64,000 nucleotides of DNA. Origin: an uncultured Luteitalea sp. (GTDB lineage Bacteria; Acidobacteriota; Vicinamibacteria; Vicinamibacterales; Vicinamibacteraceae). The DNA is taken from assembly GCA_934541105.1 (NCBI GenBank), contig CAKTDA010000004.1:124001-188000 (forward strand), in the 5' to 3' direction. Shown here piece by piece: positions 31,401-39,163 of the stretch. The notes beneath the pieces were generated by a model. That model saw only the letters and a list, made by a program, of their open reading frames with translations. It made no database searches and was not told the DNA's origin. The position numbers and the translations under genes are program-made. Every line of letters starts with the position of its first letter. Positions within the stretch are counted from its first letter, which is position 1.

Positions 31401-33168
31401 CGACCTCGCGCCGCTGCTCGGACGCCGCGTCGTCCCACTCGGTGCGCACGAGTTCGACGGCGACGGGGACGCCGGCGACGCCGCTGCCGCGGTAGTCCAC
31501 CGCGCGGAGCCTGAGGGTGACGGGTGCACCAGACTTTGCGACATAAGGTGTGACCTGCGTCGCGATCAGGAAATCCCCGTAACTGGCGATCACCGTAGCA
31601 TTTCCGCTGACTTCCATGTCGCTCGAGTCGCGGACGCGTGCCTCGAGCCGCACCTGCAGGTCGGACGCCGTGTCGTTGACGGGCAGCGGCACCGTCAGCC
31701 GCGCCTGGCCCTGCGCGTCGAGCCGGGCCGTCAGCGTCGCCGTCTCGTCCCCGCCGTAGAAATAGCCACCGCCACCGCCCTCGTCTTCGCTGTCGCTGTC
31801 AACCCAGCGCAGCGGCGAGTAGTACGGGCCCGTCTGCACCACGAGCTGCACCTCGGCGTCCTGCACCGGCTGCCCGAAGTAGTAGCGCGCGCTGACGACG
31901 ACGTCGATCGACTGGCCCTGTCGCGCGAGCCGCGTGGCCGGCGTGACGCTCACTTCGTACTCCGGCTTGCGGTACTCCTGCACCTCGAAGCCGCCGCTTG
32001 CCGTCTGTTCACCCGCGGCCACCTGCACCGAGTACGCCCCCAGCGCGGCCGATGCCGGCAGCGTGAGTGACGTGTCCACCGCGCCGAATGCGTCGACCGT
32101 CCGGCGCTCGCGCAGCAGCACGCGGCCGGTGCGATCGCTGATGGCCACTTCGACCGCGTCGGCATCGAACGGCTCGATGGCCGTGCCCGTCCGCCAGCGC
32201 ACGACAGCCTTGACGTTCACGACATGGCCCGGGCGATAGACGGGGCGATCGGTGAACACGTGGGCCACGAGGCTGCGCGCGGGGCCATCGAGGCCATACG
32301 ACCCCGGCGTGCTCGCCACGGCCTGTTCGCCGCACGTGGCCACGGTGATCAGGTTCTCGACGTCGCCCGCATCGGGCGCGACCGTCGCGATCCCGCGCGC
32401 ATCGGTCGTCGCGCGGCCGACGATGGCCTGGTTCGCGATGGCGCCGACGGCGCAGTCGGCGACGGGCTGGCCGGTGAGCCGGTTCACGAGGTACGCGAAC
32501 ACCGTGCGCGGCGCGACCTTCGTCACGAGCGCGACGTCGGAGACCATCACGATCGTGTACGCGAGCTGCGTGCCGTTCACGGCCTCGACGAGATAGACGC
32601 CCGGGCGATCCACCTCGATCGGGATGCGGCGGACGTCGGCGTCGGCAAGCCGCGGCAGCAGCTCCCGCCACGAGCTCACGATCTGCTTGTCGTTGAGGAG
32701 CGGCACCTGCGCGAAGGCCGTCAGCCCGAGCTGCACGCGGCGCTGCACGACGGCCTTGTCGGCCCCGGCGCGGCGCTGCGCGCGGTACTGCCGGCTCGTT
32801 TGCCGTCGCGCGAACGCCTGCACGTCGGCGCGACGCGCGGCCTTCCATGCCGAGAGCCGCTCCAGCCACGTCTGCTCGGTGGGCACCGTGTAGGCCTCGC
32901 TCCCGAGCATGTGCGGGTCCTTCAGGCCGGCAAAGAACGCGAGCGGGTCGGCAACGCGGTAGACGCGGAAGTCGAGCGACCCGAGCCGCTCGAACGTCAG
33001 CGTGACCCACGGCGCGGCCTTCGTCGTGAAGACCTGGCTGCTCGAGAGCGAGAACGCCGGCGCATCGTCCGGGCGCGGCGGGTCGGCGCCCTGCGCCGAG
33101 GCGGAAGTCGGCGCGTGCAGCAGGGCGCACGCCGCGAGCAACGCGAGCAGGAAGCGGGCAGGCGTCAT
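28486..33168 (-). CDS. Bacterial alpha-2-macroglobulin with thioester
   Basis: 1560 residues with a Sec signal (LLALLAACALLHAPTSASAQ). Bacterial A2Ms are periplasmic protease traps; a cleaved bait region lets an internal thioester bind the attacker. Here an MG-domain array contains DRPVYRPGHVVNVKAVVRW and the A2M signature DSLTTWRLTARAVT. The thioester motif YGCTEQT has Cys1072, followed by the alpha-alpha toroid (DDGEWGWWRTDDGHPFMTAYAL, cut). It resembles the YfaS type and is next to a YfaT-like gene, as in E. coli. It overlaps both neighbours by 4 nt. No pbpC is adjacent. Confidence 0.93.
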   Translation of the reverse strand: MTPARFLLALLAACALLHAPTSASAQGADPPRPDDAPAFSLSSSQVFTTKAAPWVTLTFERLGSLDFRVYRVADPLAFFAGLKDPHMLGSEAYTVPTEQTWLERLSAWKAARRADVQAFARRQTSRQYRAQRRAGADKAVVQRRVQLGLTAFAQVPLLNDKQIVSSWRELLPRLADADVRRIPIEVDRPGVYLVEAVNGTQLAYTIVMVSDVALVTKVAPRTVFAYLVNRLTGQPVADCAVGAIANQAIVGRATTDARGIATVAPDAGDVENLITVATCGEQAVASTPGSYGLDGPARSLVAHVFTDRPVYRPGHVVNVKAVVRWRTGTAIEPFDADAVEVAISDRTGRVLLRERRTVDAFGAVDTSLTLPASAALGAYSVQVAAGEQTASGGFEVQEYRKPEYEVSVTPATRLARQGQSIDVVVSARYYFGQPVQDAEVQLVVQTGPYYSPLRWVDSDSEDEGGGGGYFYGGDETATLTARLDAQGQARLTVPLPVNDTASDLQVRLEARVRDSSDMEVSGNATVIASYGDFLIATQVTPYVAKSGAPVTLRLRAVDYRGSGVAGVPVAVELVRTEWDDAASEQRREVVASAQVTTGSDGRATWQPTMPASPGSYLLVARASSGDREVSDTSYVWVPGTSETFEQDSESIELIADRSTYTPGDVARIAVRGTAPTTPVLVTKEARTLTWFDVRQPVADGVFEVPVADTDIGDTWVNLLYVKDDRVYYAEKKLRVPPVTQALRVEVTADKAVYRPGEPGVYTVRTLDAAGTGVPAQVTVGVVDEALYGVRQDATDDPLRVFYRTEYSRVSTDYSRHYYFMGYSGTLRMQLAQRRRPLSLADFKGDTPTRPQVRKHFPDAIYWSPSVVTGVDGTATVRVDYPDSLTTWRLTARAVTRDTKVGMALARTVTTRDLLIRVVPPRFLTERDAVRVPAIVHNYLEGGDLPIAVSMTATGLDAHSAGSRTVNVSTGGEARTEWAFTAPSAGTATLTGTATSPSASDAMELTIPVHPYGARRDVGVSGSVAAGSSRTVDLQIPEATNPQARSVVVSLMPSMAGSLLGALDELVNYPYGCTEQTVSSFVPNLLVLRTLDQLGVAPTERMSALDRISRDGLARLVRLQHDDGEWGWWRTDDGHPFMTAYALYGLLEARAADMQVPYDALRNGTTALARQLAATPAMVPELKAYAAYVLTRAKAADMQPRHEGFSLDALVAELWQRRSDISPYGQAWLLLALHGAGDKRAGELAGVLSTRAQVRGDLAWWPSDGDPLLGDWGDATADATAAVVQALAAARPDDPLIEPAVRWLMANRQGGMAWNSTKQTAMVLYGLLEAMKGRNERPTPVTVTVSAGGQSQQVSFTPADWTRAFPAIVTLPAGAGTTPVTIGTAGGPAYWTASARYYDTAEGLERTGSRTLAVSRRYALLAPVRRNDRVVYEDRTYAGTAAPGDLILVRLVVAGSNDWRYLMIEDPIPAGTEAVTRPDLLELARPPEWTYGSHREYRDDRVALFLDALDGRAEFAYLLRVTTPGQFRAMPTQVSPMYVPGVHASSAVQALDVPSRQEPPQ

Positions 33169-33830
33169 GGAATCCTCAGGCGGTACACGCCGGCAAACGC
33201 GGGGTTGCCGACGACCGGTCGCCAGCGCGGTGACGGATGCCGCCGCAAGTCGGCAAGCGAGGCCTTCCGCATCTCGCCGGGCGTGCCGGCGGCCACGTCG
33301 GGTCCCGTGTGGTAGACGACCCAGTCGGTGCGGTCCCGTTCGAAGGCGGAGCGGCCGACGAACACCATGAGATGGTCGGGCAGCCGCTGGCCCTCCTGGT
33401 GGAAGGCCAGGATGTCGCCGGGCCGCGCAGCCGCCGCGTCGCGGCCGACGAGCGTCGCGTTGAGCTGGAGGATCGTGCGGGCGTCGGCGAACTCGGCGTA
33501 CCGCGGCGGCGTGTCGTGCGAGACGCGGAAGATCGGCAGGGCGTCGTCGACAGCCGCGAGGCGCGCCCGCACGTCGGGCCGCGCGTGGCCGCCGGGAATC
33601 GCGATGCGGCGCTGCCACTCGGTCGTGTGCTCGCGCAGCGCCTCGCGCGCCGCGTGCCGGATGAGCGCCGCGCAGTCGCCGACGTCAGCCGTGGGCCGGT
33701 AGAACTGCGCGTCGGCGAGCAGCGTGAACCAGGCGACAAACGCCGCCCGGTCCTGGGCGTCGAGCGTCGGACGGGGTGACGACGCGCCCGTGAACAGGAC
33801 GAGCAACGACAACATCGCAGCGGCACGCAT
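33165..33830 (-). CDS. Exported DUF1175 (YfaT-like) protein
   Basis: 221 residues with a short signal (MLSLLVLFTGASS). Contains the DUF1175 pattern: AFVAWFTLLADAQFY, then GDCAALIRHAAREAL with an NlpC/P60-like Cys, and RPGDILAFHQEGQRLPDHLMVFVG with Asp/His. The Cys-His layout suggests a cysteine-hydrolase fold, which is an inference. In E. coli yfaT lies next to yfaS (A2M). It is the first gene of the four-gene operon; the start is chosen at the signal peptide, since the frame continues upstream into a REP-like repeat. Confidence 0.87.
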   Translation of the reverse strand: MRAAAMLSLLVLFTGASSPRPTLDAQDRAAFVAWFTLLADAQFYRPTADVGDCAALIRHAAREALREHTTEWQRRIAIPGGHARPDVRARLAAVDDALPIFRVSHDTPPRYAEFADARTILQLNATLVGRDAAAARPGDILAFHQEGQRLPDHLMVFVGRSAFERDRTDWVVYHTGPDVAAGTPGEMRKASLADLRRHPSPRWRPVVGNPAFAGVYRLRIP

Positions 33831-33880
33831 CGGGCGGGGAGAGTGTAGCGCGGGTCGGATTCGGGATTCGCCCCGCCCCA

Positions 33881-33951
33881 ATTCGTGGGCGTCGATCTTC
33901 AGGTCGACGCTCGCCGCGGTTGCGTCGATGTAAACATCGACGCCCACGAAT
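33881..33951. repeat. Paired head-to-head REP-like elements (copies 6 and 7)
   Basis: ATTCGTGGGCGTCGAT at 33881-33896 and its exact reverse complement at 33936-33951 enclose two hairpins (33889-33910, one mismatch; 33922-33943, perfect). This is the arrangement of a BIME-type REP pair. Confidence 0.85.
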
Positions 33952-33972
33952 CGAAAGGCACCGGGTCACGCG

Positions 33973-34884
33973 TCAGGGGCGTGCGAGGGCAATCGGGATC
34001 ACGCGCAGGTAGGCGCGCGCGTCGGCGGGGCGGCCGCGCAGGAGGCTTGCCGCGGCGCGCAGCGCCATGCCTGCAGCGATGAGCGGCGGGAGCAGCACGC
34101 GCGTGGCGAGTCCGCCGTGCCTGGTGGCGTAGCGCCGCATGTTGCGATACCAGATGGTCGAGAACGTGCCGAGGCCGAGGGCGCGCATCGCGACGCCGCC
34201 TTCGTGGACGACGCGCGCGTCGGCGCGGTAGCGGATGCGCCAGCCCGCGCCGATCAGGCGGCGGCAGAAGTCCACGTCCTCGAACCATGCCGGCTGGAAG
34301 CGGACGTCGAAGCCGCCGATGGCGTCGAATGCCGCTCGACGCACGAGCAGGCAGGCGGCGGCCGGCTGTTCGACGTCCTGCGTGCGCGAGCGATCGACGT
34401 CGGCGGCCAGATAGTGCTGCGAGATCGGGTTGCGCGGCCAGATGACGTCCACGAGCAGCAGGTCCACGGCCCATGTGGCGAGCGTCGGGAACCGGCGGAC
34501 TGAGTAGGCGTCCTGCGGCACGCCGTCAACGCCCACGAGTTGCGCGCCGACGGCGCCGATTCGCGCGTCCGAGCGTCCCTCGGCGACCAGCCGTTGGATG
34601 GCTTCGCGCGTCAATAGGATGTCGGGGTTCAGGATCAGCACCCAGTCGGTCGCGGCCTCGCGGACACCCGCGTTGACGCCGCCCGCGAACCCCAGGTTGC
34701 AGTCGGCGGCGACGAGCGTCACGCCGGGCGCTCGCAGTCGGACGTATTCGACGGTGCCGTCGGTCGAGGCGTTGTCCACGACCACGACGGGGAGTCCCGT
34801 CGCGAGGGCCGCGGCAAGGGCCCGCTCGAGGTGTGCGCGGGCGTTCCAGTTGACGAAGACGAGGGTGACGGGCAGCGAAGACAC
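33973..34884 (-). CDS. Glycosyltransferase family 2
   Basis: 303 residues, GT-A fold resembling rhamnosyltransferases (WbbL type). VTLVFVNWNARAHLERAL is the start. VVVDNASTDGT and ILNPDILL, in place of DxD, are the nucleotide-sugar site. FDVRFQPAWFEDVDFCRRL carries the catalytic ED motif. The C-terminal region has a likely membrane-associated helix (LLPPLIAAGMALRAAASLL). GTG 34884 is chosen; an upstream Met would overlap the msrP start on the other strand. It probably adds a sugar to a surface polysaccharide. Confidence 0.87.
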   Translation of the reverse strand: MSSLPVTLVFVNWNARAHLERALAAALATGLPVVVVDNASTDGTVEYVRLRAPGVTLVAADCNLGFAGGVNAGVREAATDWVLILNPDILLTREAIQRLVAEGRSDARIGAVGAQLVGVDGVPQDAYSVRRFPTLATWAVDLLLVDVIWPRNPISQHYLAADVDRSRTQDVEQPAAACLLVRRAAFDAIGGFDVRFQPAWFEDVDFCRRLIGAGWRIRYRADARVVHEGGVAMRALGLGTFSTIWYRNMRRYATRHGGLATRVLLPPLIAAGMALRAAASLLRGRPADARAYLRVIPIALARP

Positions 34885-34990
34885 GGGCGGCCGGCCGGCG
34901 GGTTCACCGGCGGGCGACAGTGTGCCACGATCGGACGGAGACGTCGTGCATGCGTGCCCTGCCCCGCGTGCCGCGTCCGGGGAGTCGATC

Positions 34991-35938
34991 ATGCTGATTC
35001 AGACGAGGCCGGGCATCCCGAGCCGCGAGATCACCGACGAACGCCTCTACCTCGACCGCCGCGCGTTCCTTCGGTCGTCGGTCGGCGTCGCGGCCGGAGG
35101 CATTGCCGGACTGCTGGCGGCCGACGCCGCCGCGGCGCAATCGCCGCTTGCCAACGTGCGCAAGAGCCCGCTCAGCACGACAGGCGAGGCGCTCAACAGC
35201 TTCGACGACATCACCAGCTACAACAACTTCTACGAGTTCGGCACCGACAAGGACGACCCGAAGGCCAACAGCGGACGCTTCAAGCCCGCGCCGTGGACGG
35301 TGAAGATCGACGGCGACGTCGCAAAGCCCGGCGACTACGCGCTCGAGGACCTGCTGTCGTGGTTCCCGCTCGAGGAGCGCGTGTACCGCCTGCGCTGCGT
35401 CGAGGCGTGGTCGATGGTGATCCCGTGGGTGGGCTTCCCGCTTGCCGCGCTGTTGAAGCGCGTCGAACCGACATCCAAGGCGAAGTTCGTCGAGTTCGTC
35501 ACGGTGATGCGCCCGGGCGAGATGCCCGGCCTGCGGTATCCGGTGCTCGACTGGCCGTACCGCGAGGGGCTGCGGCTCGACGAGGCGATGCACCCGCTGA
35601 CGCTCCTCGCCGTCGGGTTGTACGGCAAGACGCTGCTCAACCAGAACGGCGCGCCGCTGCGGCTCGTGGTGCCGTGGAAGTACGGCTTCAAGAGCATCAA
35701 GTCGATCGTCCGCATCAGGCTCACGGGCAGCATGCCGCAGACGTCGTGGAACCTGTCGGCGCCGCAGGAGTACGGCTTCTACTCGAACGTGAACCCGGCC
35801 GTCGATCATCCGCGCTGGAGTCAGGCGCGCGAGCGGCGCATCGGCGAGTTCTTCCGCCGCCAGACGCTGATGTACAACGGCTACGGCGACCAGGTCGCGA
35901 GCCTGTACGCGGGCATGGACCTGAAGAGGAATTATTGA
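34991..35938 (+). CDS. msrP: MsrP, periplasmic methionine-sulfoxide reductase catalytic subunit
   Basis: 315 residues. A molybdenum-cofactor enzyme that repairs oxidised methionines in periplasmic proteins. Tat signal DRRAFLRSSVGVAAG. The molybdenum-ligand Cys136 is in RLRCVEAWSMVIPW. The C-terminal part (KYGFKSIKSIVRI and PQTSWN) matches YedY/MsrP throughout. Electrons come from MsrQ, encoded downstream after a repeat array. The length is normal. Confidence 0.94.
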   Translation: MLIQTRPGIPSREITDERLYLDRRAFLRSSVGVAAGGIAGLLAADAAAAQSPLANVRKSPLSTTGEALNSFDDITSYNNFYEFGTDKDDPKANSGRFKPAPWTVKIDGDVAKPGDYALEDLLSWFPLEERVYRLRCVEAWSMVIPWVGFPLAALLKRVEPTSKAKFVEFVTVMRPGEMPGLRYPVLDWPYREGLRLDEAMHPLTLLAVGLYGKTLLNQNGAPLRLVVPWKYGFKSIKSIVRIRLTGSMPQTSWNLSAPQEYGFYSNVNPAVDHPRWSQARERRIGEFFRRQTLMYNGYGDQVASLYAGMDLKRNY

Positions 35939-36073
35939 GCGTCGATGTGAACATCGACGCCCACGAACAGTCGAACTGCGTCGACGCCCACGAACAGTCG
36001 GACCGCATCGACGCCCACGAACAGGCGGACGCCCGCGAACAGGCGGACCGCATCGACGCCCACGAACAGACGG
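35939..36073 (-). repeat. REP-like element (copy 8) with 27-bp tandem array between msrP and msrQ
   Basis: Hairpin with core GTCGATGTGAACATCGAC (35939-35960) begins 1 nt after the msrP stop, followed by CCACGAACAG. Then about four units of period 27, each with TCGACGCCCACGAACAG plus a variable 10-mer. The array ends 20 nt before msrQ. Confidence 0.85.
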
Positions 36074-36092
36074 CCCCTCCGACGACAGCGAT

Positions 36093-36713
36093 ATGGTGAC
36101 GGCGCGGCAGGCAACGCCGATCGTGTGGGTGCTGTGTCTCGCGCCGCTTGCGTGGCTTGTCTACCGCGCGCTGACGGGCGGCCTGAGCCCGAACCCCATC
36201 GACGACATCACCGACGAGACGGGGCAGTGGGCGCTGCGCCTGCTGCTCGCGAGCCTTGCCGTGACGCCCCTCCGCCGTCTCACCGGCTGGAACGGCATCA
36301 TCACGTGGCGGCGTCTGCTCGGGCTGTTCGCGTTCTTCTACGTGTGCCTGCACCTCACGACCTACGTCGTGCTCGACCAGTTCTTCGACGTGCAGGCAAT
36401 TGCCGCCGACATTGCCAAGCGGCGCTACATCACCGTCGGCGCCGCGGGGTTCCTGCTCCTGCTGCCGCTTGCGATCACGTCGACAACCGGCTGGATTCGG
36501 CGGCTCGGACGCCGGTGGGCGCAGCTGCACCGGCTCGTCTACGTCGCCGCGGCGTGCGGCGTGGTGCACCTGCTGTGGATCGTCAAGGGCGACGACCTGC
36601 GCGAGCCCGCGGCGTACGGCGCCGTGCTCGCGGCGCTGCTCGCCATCCGCGTTGCGTTCGCCTGGCGGCGTCGCGTTGCCAGAGTGGTCGCGCCTACGGC
36701 GGAAACATCGTGA
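36093..36713 (+). CDS. msrQ: MsrQ, haem-binding membrane subunit
   Basis: 206 residues, six membrane helices, ferric-reductase-like. It passes electrons from the quinone pool or flavin reductase to MsrP. Conserved helices include LLGLFAFFYVCLHLTTYVVLD (cut) with a haem His, and WAQLHRLVYVAAACGVVHLLW with further His. Start ATG 36093 has no strong ribosome site, and the upstream repeat array may weaken coupling to msrP. Its 3' end overlaps the convergent SGNH gene by 20 nt. Confidence 0.92.
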   Translation: MVTARQATPIVWVLCLAPLAWLVYRALTGGLSPNPIDDITDETGQWALRLLLASLAVTPLRRLTGWNGIITWRRLLGLFAFFYVCLHLTTYVVLDQFFDVQAIAADIAKRRYITVGAAGFLLLLPLAITSTTGWIRRLGRRWAQLHRLVYVAAACGVVHLLWIVKGDDLREPAAYGAVLAALLAIRVAFAWRRRVARVVAPTAETS

Positions 36714-39114
36714 GCAGCTTGTCGTAGACGACGTCGGCCATCTGGTCGTACCCGATCTGGGTCGGGTGCAGGCCGTCGTTGGTCATGTCGATGCCGTCGA
36801 ACCGTAAGCGTTGCGTCAGCTTCTCTACCGCGAGCGCGTAGACGAGGTCGCCGAGTTCCGCGTTGGCCGCCGGGTCCACGGCAGGCAGGTCGTACCGTTC
36901 GTCGATGCCGTACGAGTCGAAGCGGGTCAGCACGACCTTCAGGCCGTTTGCCTGCGCGAGCTCCGTCATGCGGCGCAGCGAGTCGCGGATGCGCGACGGC
37001 GTCACCAGGTTGTTGAGGTCGTTGACTCCCTCGAGGATGACCACGACGTCGTGCGGTGTGAGGTAGTCACCGGGATTCGGGCCACCAGGAGCGAAGCAGT
37101 TCGGTTGTCCCGCCACGCAGCGCTGGTGCCGGACCTCACCGCCGGGTGTCTCGCCGTTGCCCCCGGTGACGTGCTCGCCGGCCCAGCCGGCGTTGCTGAC
37201 GAGGGCATACGCGCCGAACTGCGCTTGCTGCTGGAGCAGGTTGCGGACCGCCCGCGGGTAGGGTCGGGCAATCGTCACGGGTACCTTGATACCGCCGACC
37301 ACGAGGTTCGATGTGCCCCACGTGATGCTGTCGCCAAAGGCGAGCACGCTGAAGTACCGCGTGAAGTTCCGGACCATCTGCCGTCCGTTCGTCAGGATGC
37401 CGACGGCCGCCGGGCCGGCGTTGCCGTAGCCCGTGAGTTGAGTCCGAAGAGGCGTGGTGAAGGTGATGCTGGTTCCCGTCACCGCTGACGGCACGATGGA
37501 CTGGCCCGCGTACGACACCTGGGTCGTGCCGCCGAACCCCAGGCCGCTTATCGTGACCACGGTTCCGCCAGACAGGCGACCCGACGACGGCGTCATGCTG
37601 GTGATCTGCACGTCGGGCGGCTTGCTTGCCGGCGTCGTGATCGCCCCTGTCCACGGCCGGCCCGCGTTCGCATGGCCGCCCGCGAAGCCGTTCCAGTACA
37701 TCGCGCGCTCGGCGACGAACGGCAGCGGGTTGCTGCCGGTGCTCTCGAGGAACGCCGCGAACCGGCGGCCGTCGAGCAGCGCGAAGTCGGCGTCGAGCGC
37801 GGGGTTGCCCTGGATGATCGGCCAGATGTTGAACCGCGTGTTCGCGGGAACCGGCACCGTGACCGCGACACCTGTGCCGTCCTCGGTGACGAACGTCGCG
37901 CGCACCTGGATGTCGCTCGCGTTCGGGTTCACGACGAGGAAGAAGCTGTCGAACTGCGCCCCGGACGGGTCGGGGCCCTGCCGCCCCTCGGCAAACGCCC
38001 ACCGCGTCTCCGGCTGTTCGATGCCGGCGACGACGTGCCCTTCCTTCCACGGGAAGTTCGGCGTCATCGGGTCCGCGGTCGAGGGCGTGCCCCAGTAGAC
38101 CGCCCGCTCGGCGACGATGGGCTGCGTGCTCTGGAGGCGCACCGAGAACGCGGTGTTCGGAAGCAGGGGCGCGCCGGTGGCGTCCTTCTCCGCGTCGGCC
38201 CAGATGTTGAAGCGGCTTCGCGGCGCGATCGTGTACTCGCGCATGATCGGCGCCCCCGTGTCGAGGTAGTACGTCGCGGTCACCGTTGCCGGATCGGGGT
38301 TGTCGTTGCCAATGAGGATGAACGTCTCGAAGGCAATCTGCGCGTTGCCGCCCGTGAAGCCTTCCGCGAAGTACCACGTCGTGAGGGGCTCCGTGATGCC
38401 GATCTCGGCGTGGCCGCTGCGGAGCGAATCGAAGTACATCGCACGCTCGGCGACGACAGGCACGTCGCTCTCGACGACCGTGGAGAATCCCTGACCGGCG
38501 AGTTGTGGATACGTGCTGGGCCAGAGCGTCGCCCTCTCGCCAGGGGGCACGGGAGTCGTCTCGGTGTGGGTGGTGGCGTCACCCTTCAGGTACCGCACCG
38601 TGACGGTGGCAGGGTTGCTCCCGGGATTCACGATGAGGATGAACGTCTCGAACGCGCCCGACGACCCTTCGGCAAGGACCCACCGCGTGGCGGGCGTCGC
38701 CGCGCCGCTCGCGCCCGATCCACCCGCATACGGTGCCGCACTCTGCGGAAAGAACATCGATCGCTCGACGACGATGTCGGCGGGCGTGGTGGTGCCCTGC
38801 ACGACGGCAGACACGCGGGCGGAGGCGGAGCCGTTCAGCCCCGGGAACGACTGCTTCAGGTTCACCGTCAGGCGGCCCGTGGCGGGCAGCGCAAACGTGA
38901 CGGGATTGGTGCCGGAGAACAGCGCGTCAGGTGCGGGGAACAGCTCGACGGTGATCGTGAGCGCGCTTGCCGACGGGTTGCCGACGAGGATGTCCTCGTC
39001 GAAGGTCGCGTTGCTCGCGCCTTCGGCCAGGAACCAGGTGCTTGCCGACTGGGCGCTTGCCTTTGTGACGCCAATCAGGCACAACGCGACGAGAAGGACG
39101 ATCCGTGGCGACAT
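36694..39114 (-). CDS. Secreted AEG-repeat / IPT / SGNH hydrolase, paralogue 1
   Basis: 806 residues with a Sec signal (LLVALCLIGVTKASAQ). Four repeats of about 110 residues each open with an aromatic-x-x-AEG motif (TWFLAEGASN, RWVLAEGSSG, TWYFAEGFTG, RWAFAEGRQG), continue with an ILxxNP strand and close with VAERxMY. An IPT/TIG Ig-like domain follows (ITSMTPSSGRLSGGTVVTI). The C-terminal SGNH hydrolase has LAFGDSITWG (Ser596), LEGVNDL (Asn) and NDGLHPTQ (Asp780/His783), so it looks active. The repeats are beta-rich and probably surface exposed. Two paralogues lie 4-9 kb away. Likely role: esterase or deacetylase on cell-surface polysaccharide (inference). Confidence 0.87.
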   Translation of the reverse strand: MSPRIVLLVALCLIGVTKASAQSASTWFLAEGASNATFDEDILVGNPSASALTITVELFPAPDALFSGTNPVTFALPATGRLTVNLKQSFPGLNGSASARVSAVVQGTTTPADIVVERSMFFPQSAAPYAGGSGASGAATPATRWVLAEGSSGAFETFILIVNPGSNPATVTVRYLKGDATTHTETTPVPPGERATLWPSTYPQLAGQGFSTVVESDVPVVAERAMYFDSLRSGHAEIGITEPLTTWYFAEGFTGGNAQIAFETFILIGNDNPDPATVTATYYLDTGAPIMREYTIAPRSRFNIWADAEKDATGAPLLPNTAFSVRLQSTQPIVAERAVYWGTPSTADPMTPNFPWKEGHVVAGIEQPETRWAFAEGRQGPDPSGAQFDSFFLVVNPNASDIQVRATFVTEDGTGVAVTVPVPANTRFNIWPIIQGNPALDADFALLDGRRFAAFLESTGSNPLPFVAERAMYWNGFAGGHANAGRPWTGAITTPASKPPDVQITSMTPSSGRLSGGTVVTISGLGFGGTTQVSYAGQSIVPSAVTGTSITFTTPLRTQLTGYGNAGPAAVGILTNGRQMVRNFTRYFSVLAFGDSITWGTSNLVVGGIKVPVTIARPYPRAVRNLLQQQAQFGAYALVSNAGWAGEHVTGGNGETPGGEVRHQRCVAGQPNCFAPGGPNPGDYLTPHDVVVILEGVNDLNNLVTPSRIRDSLRRMTELAQANGLKVVLTRFDSYGIDERYDLPAVDPAANAELGDLVYALAVEKLTQRLRFDGIDMTNDGLHPTQIGYDQMADVVYDKLLTMFPP

Positions 39115-39163
39115 GCAGTACGGGGGACAGCCGAGTCCCTGAGCCGACCAGAATACCCGAACT

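Noticed and set aside
35939..36073. Possible CRISPR array or attachment site from 27-bp repeats between msrP and msrQ
   Set aside because: Units are contiguous, contain the REP head and have no spacers; there are no cas genes or integrase nearby.
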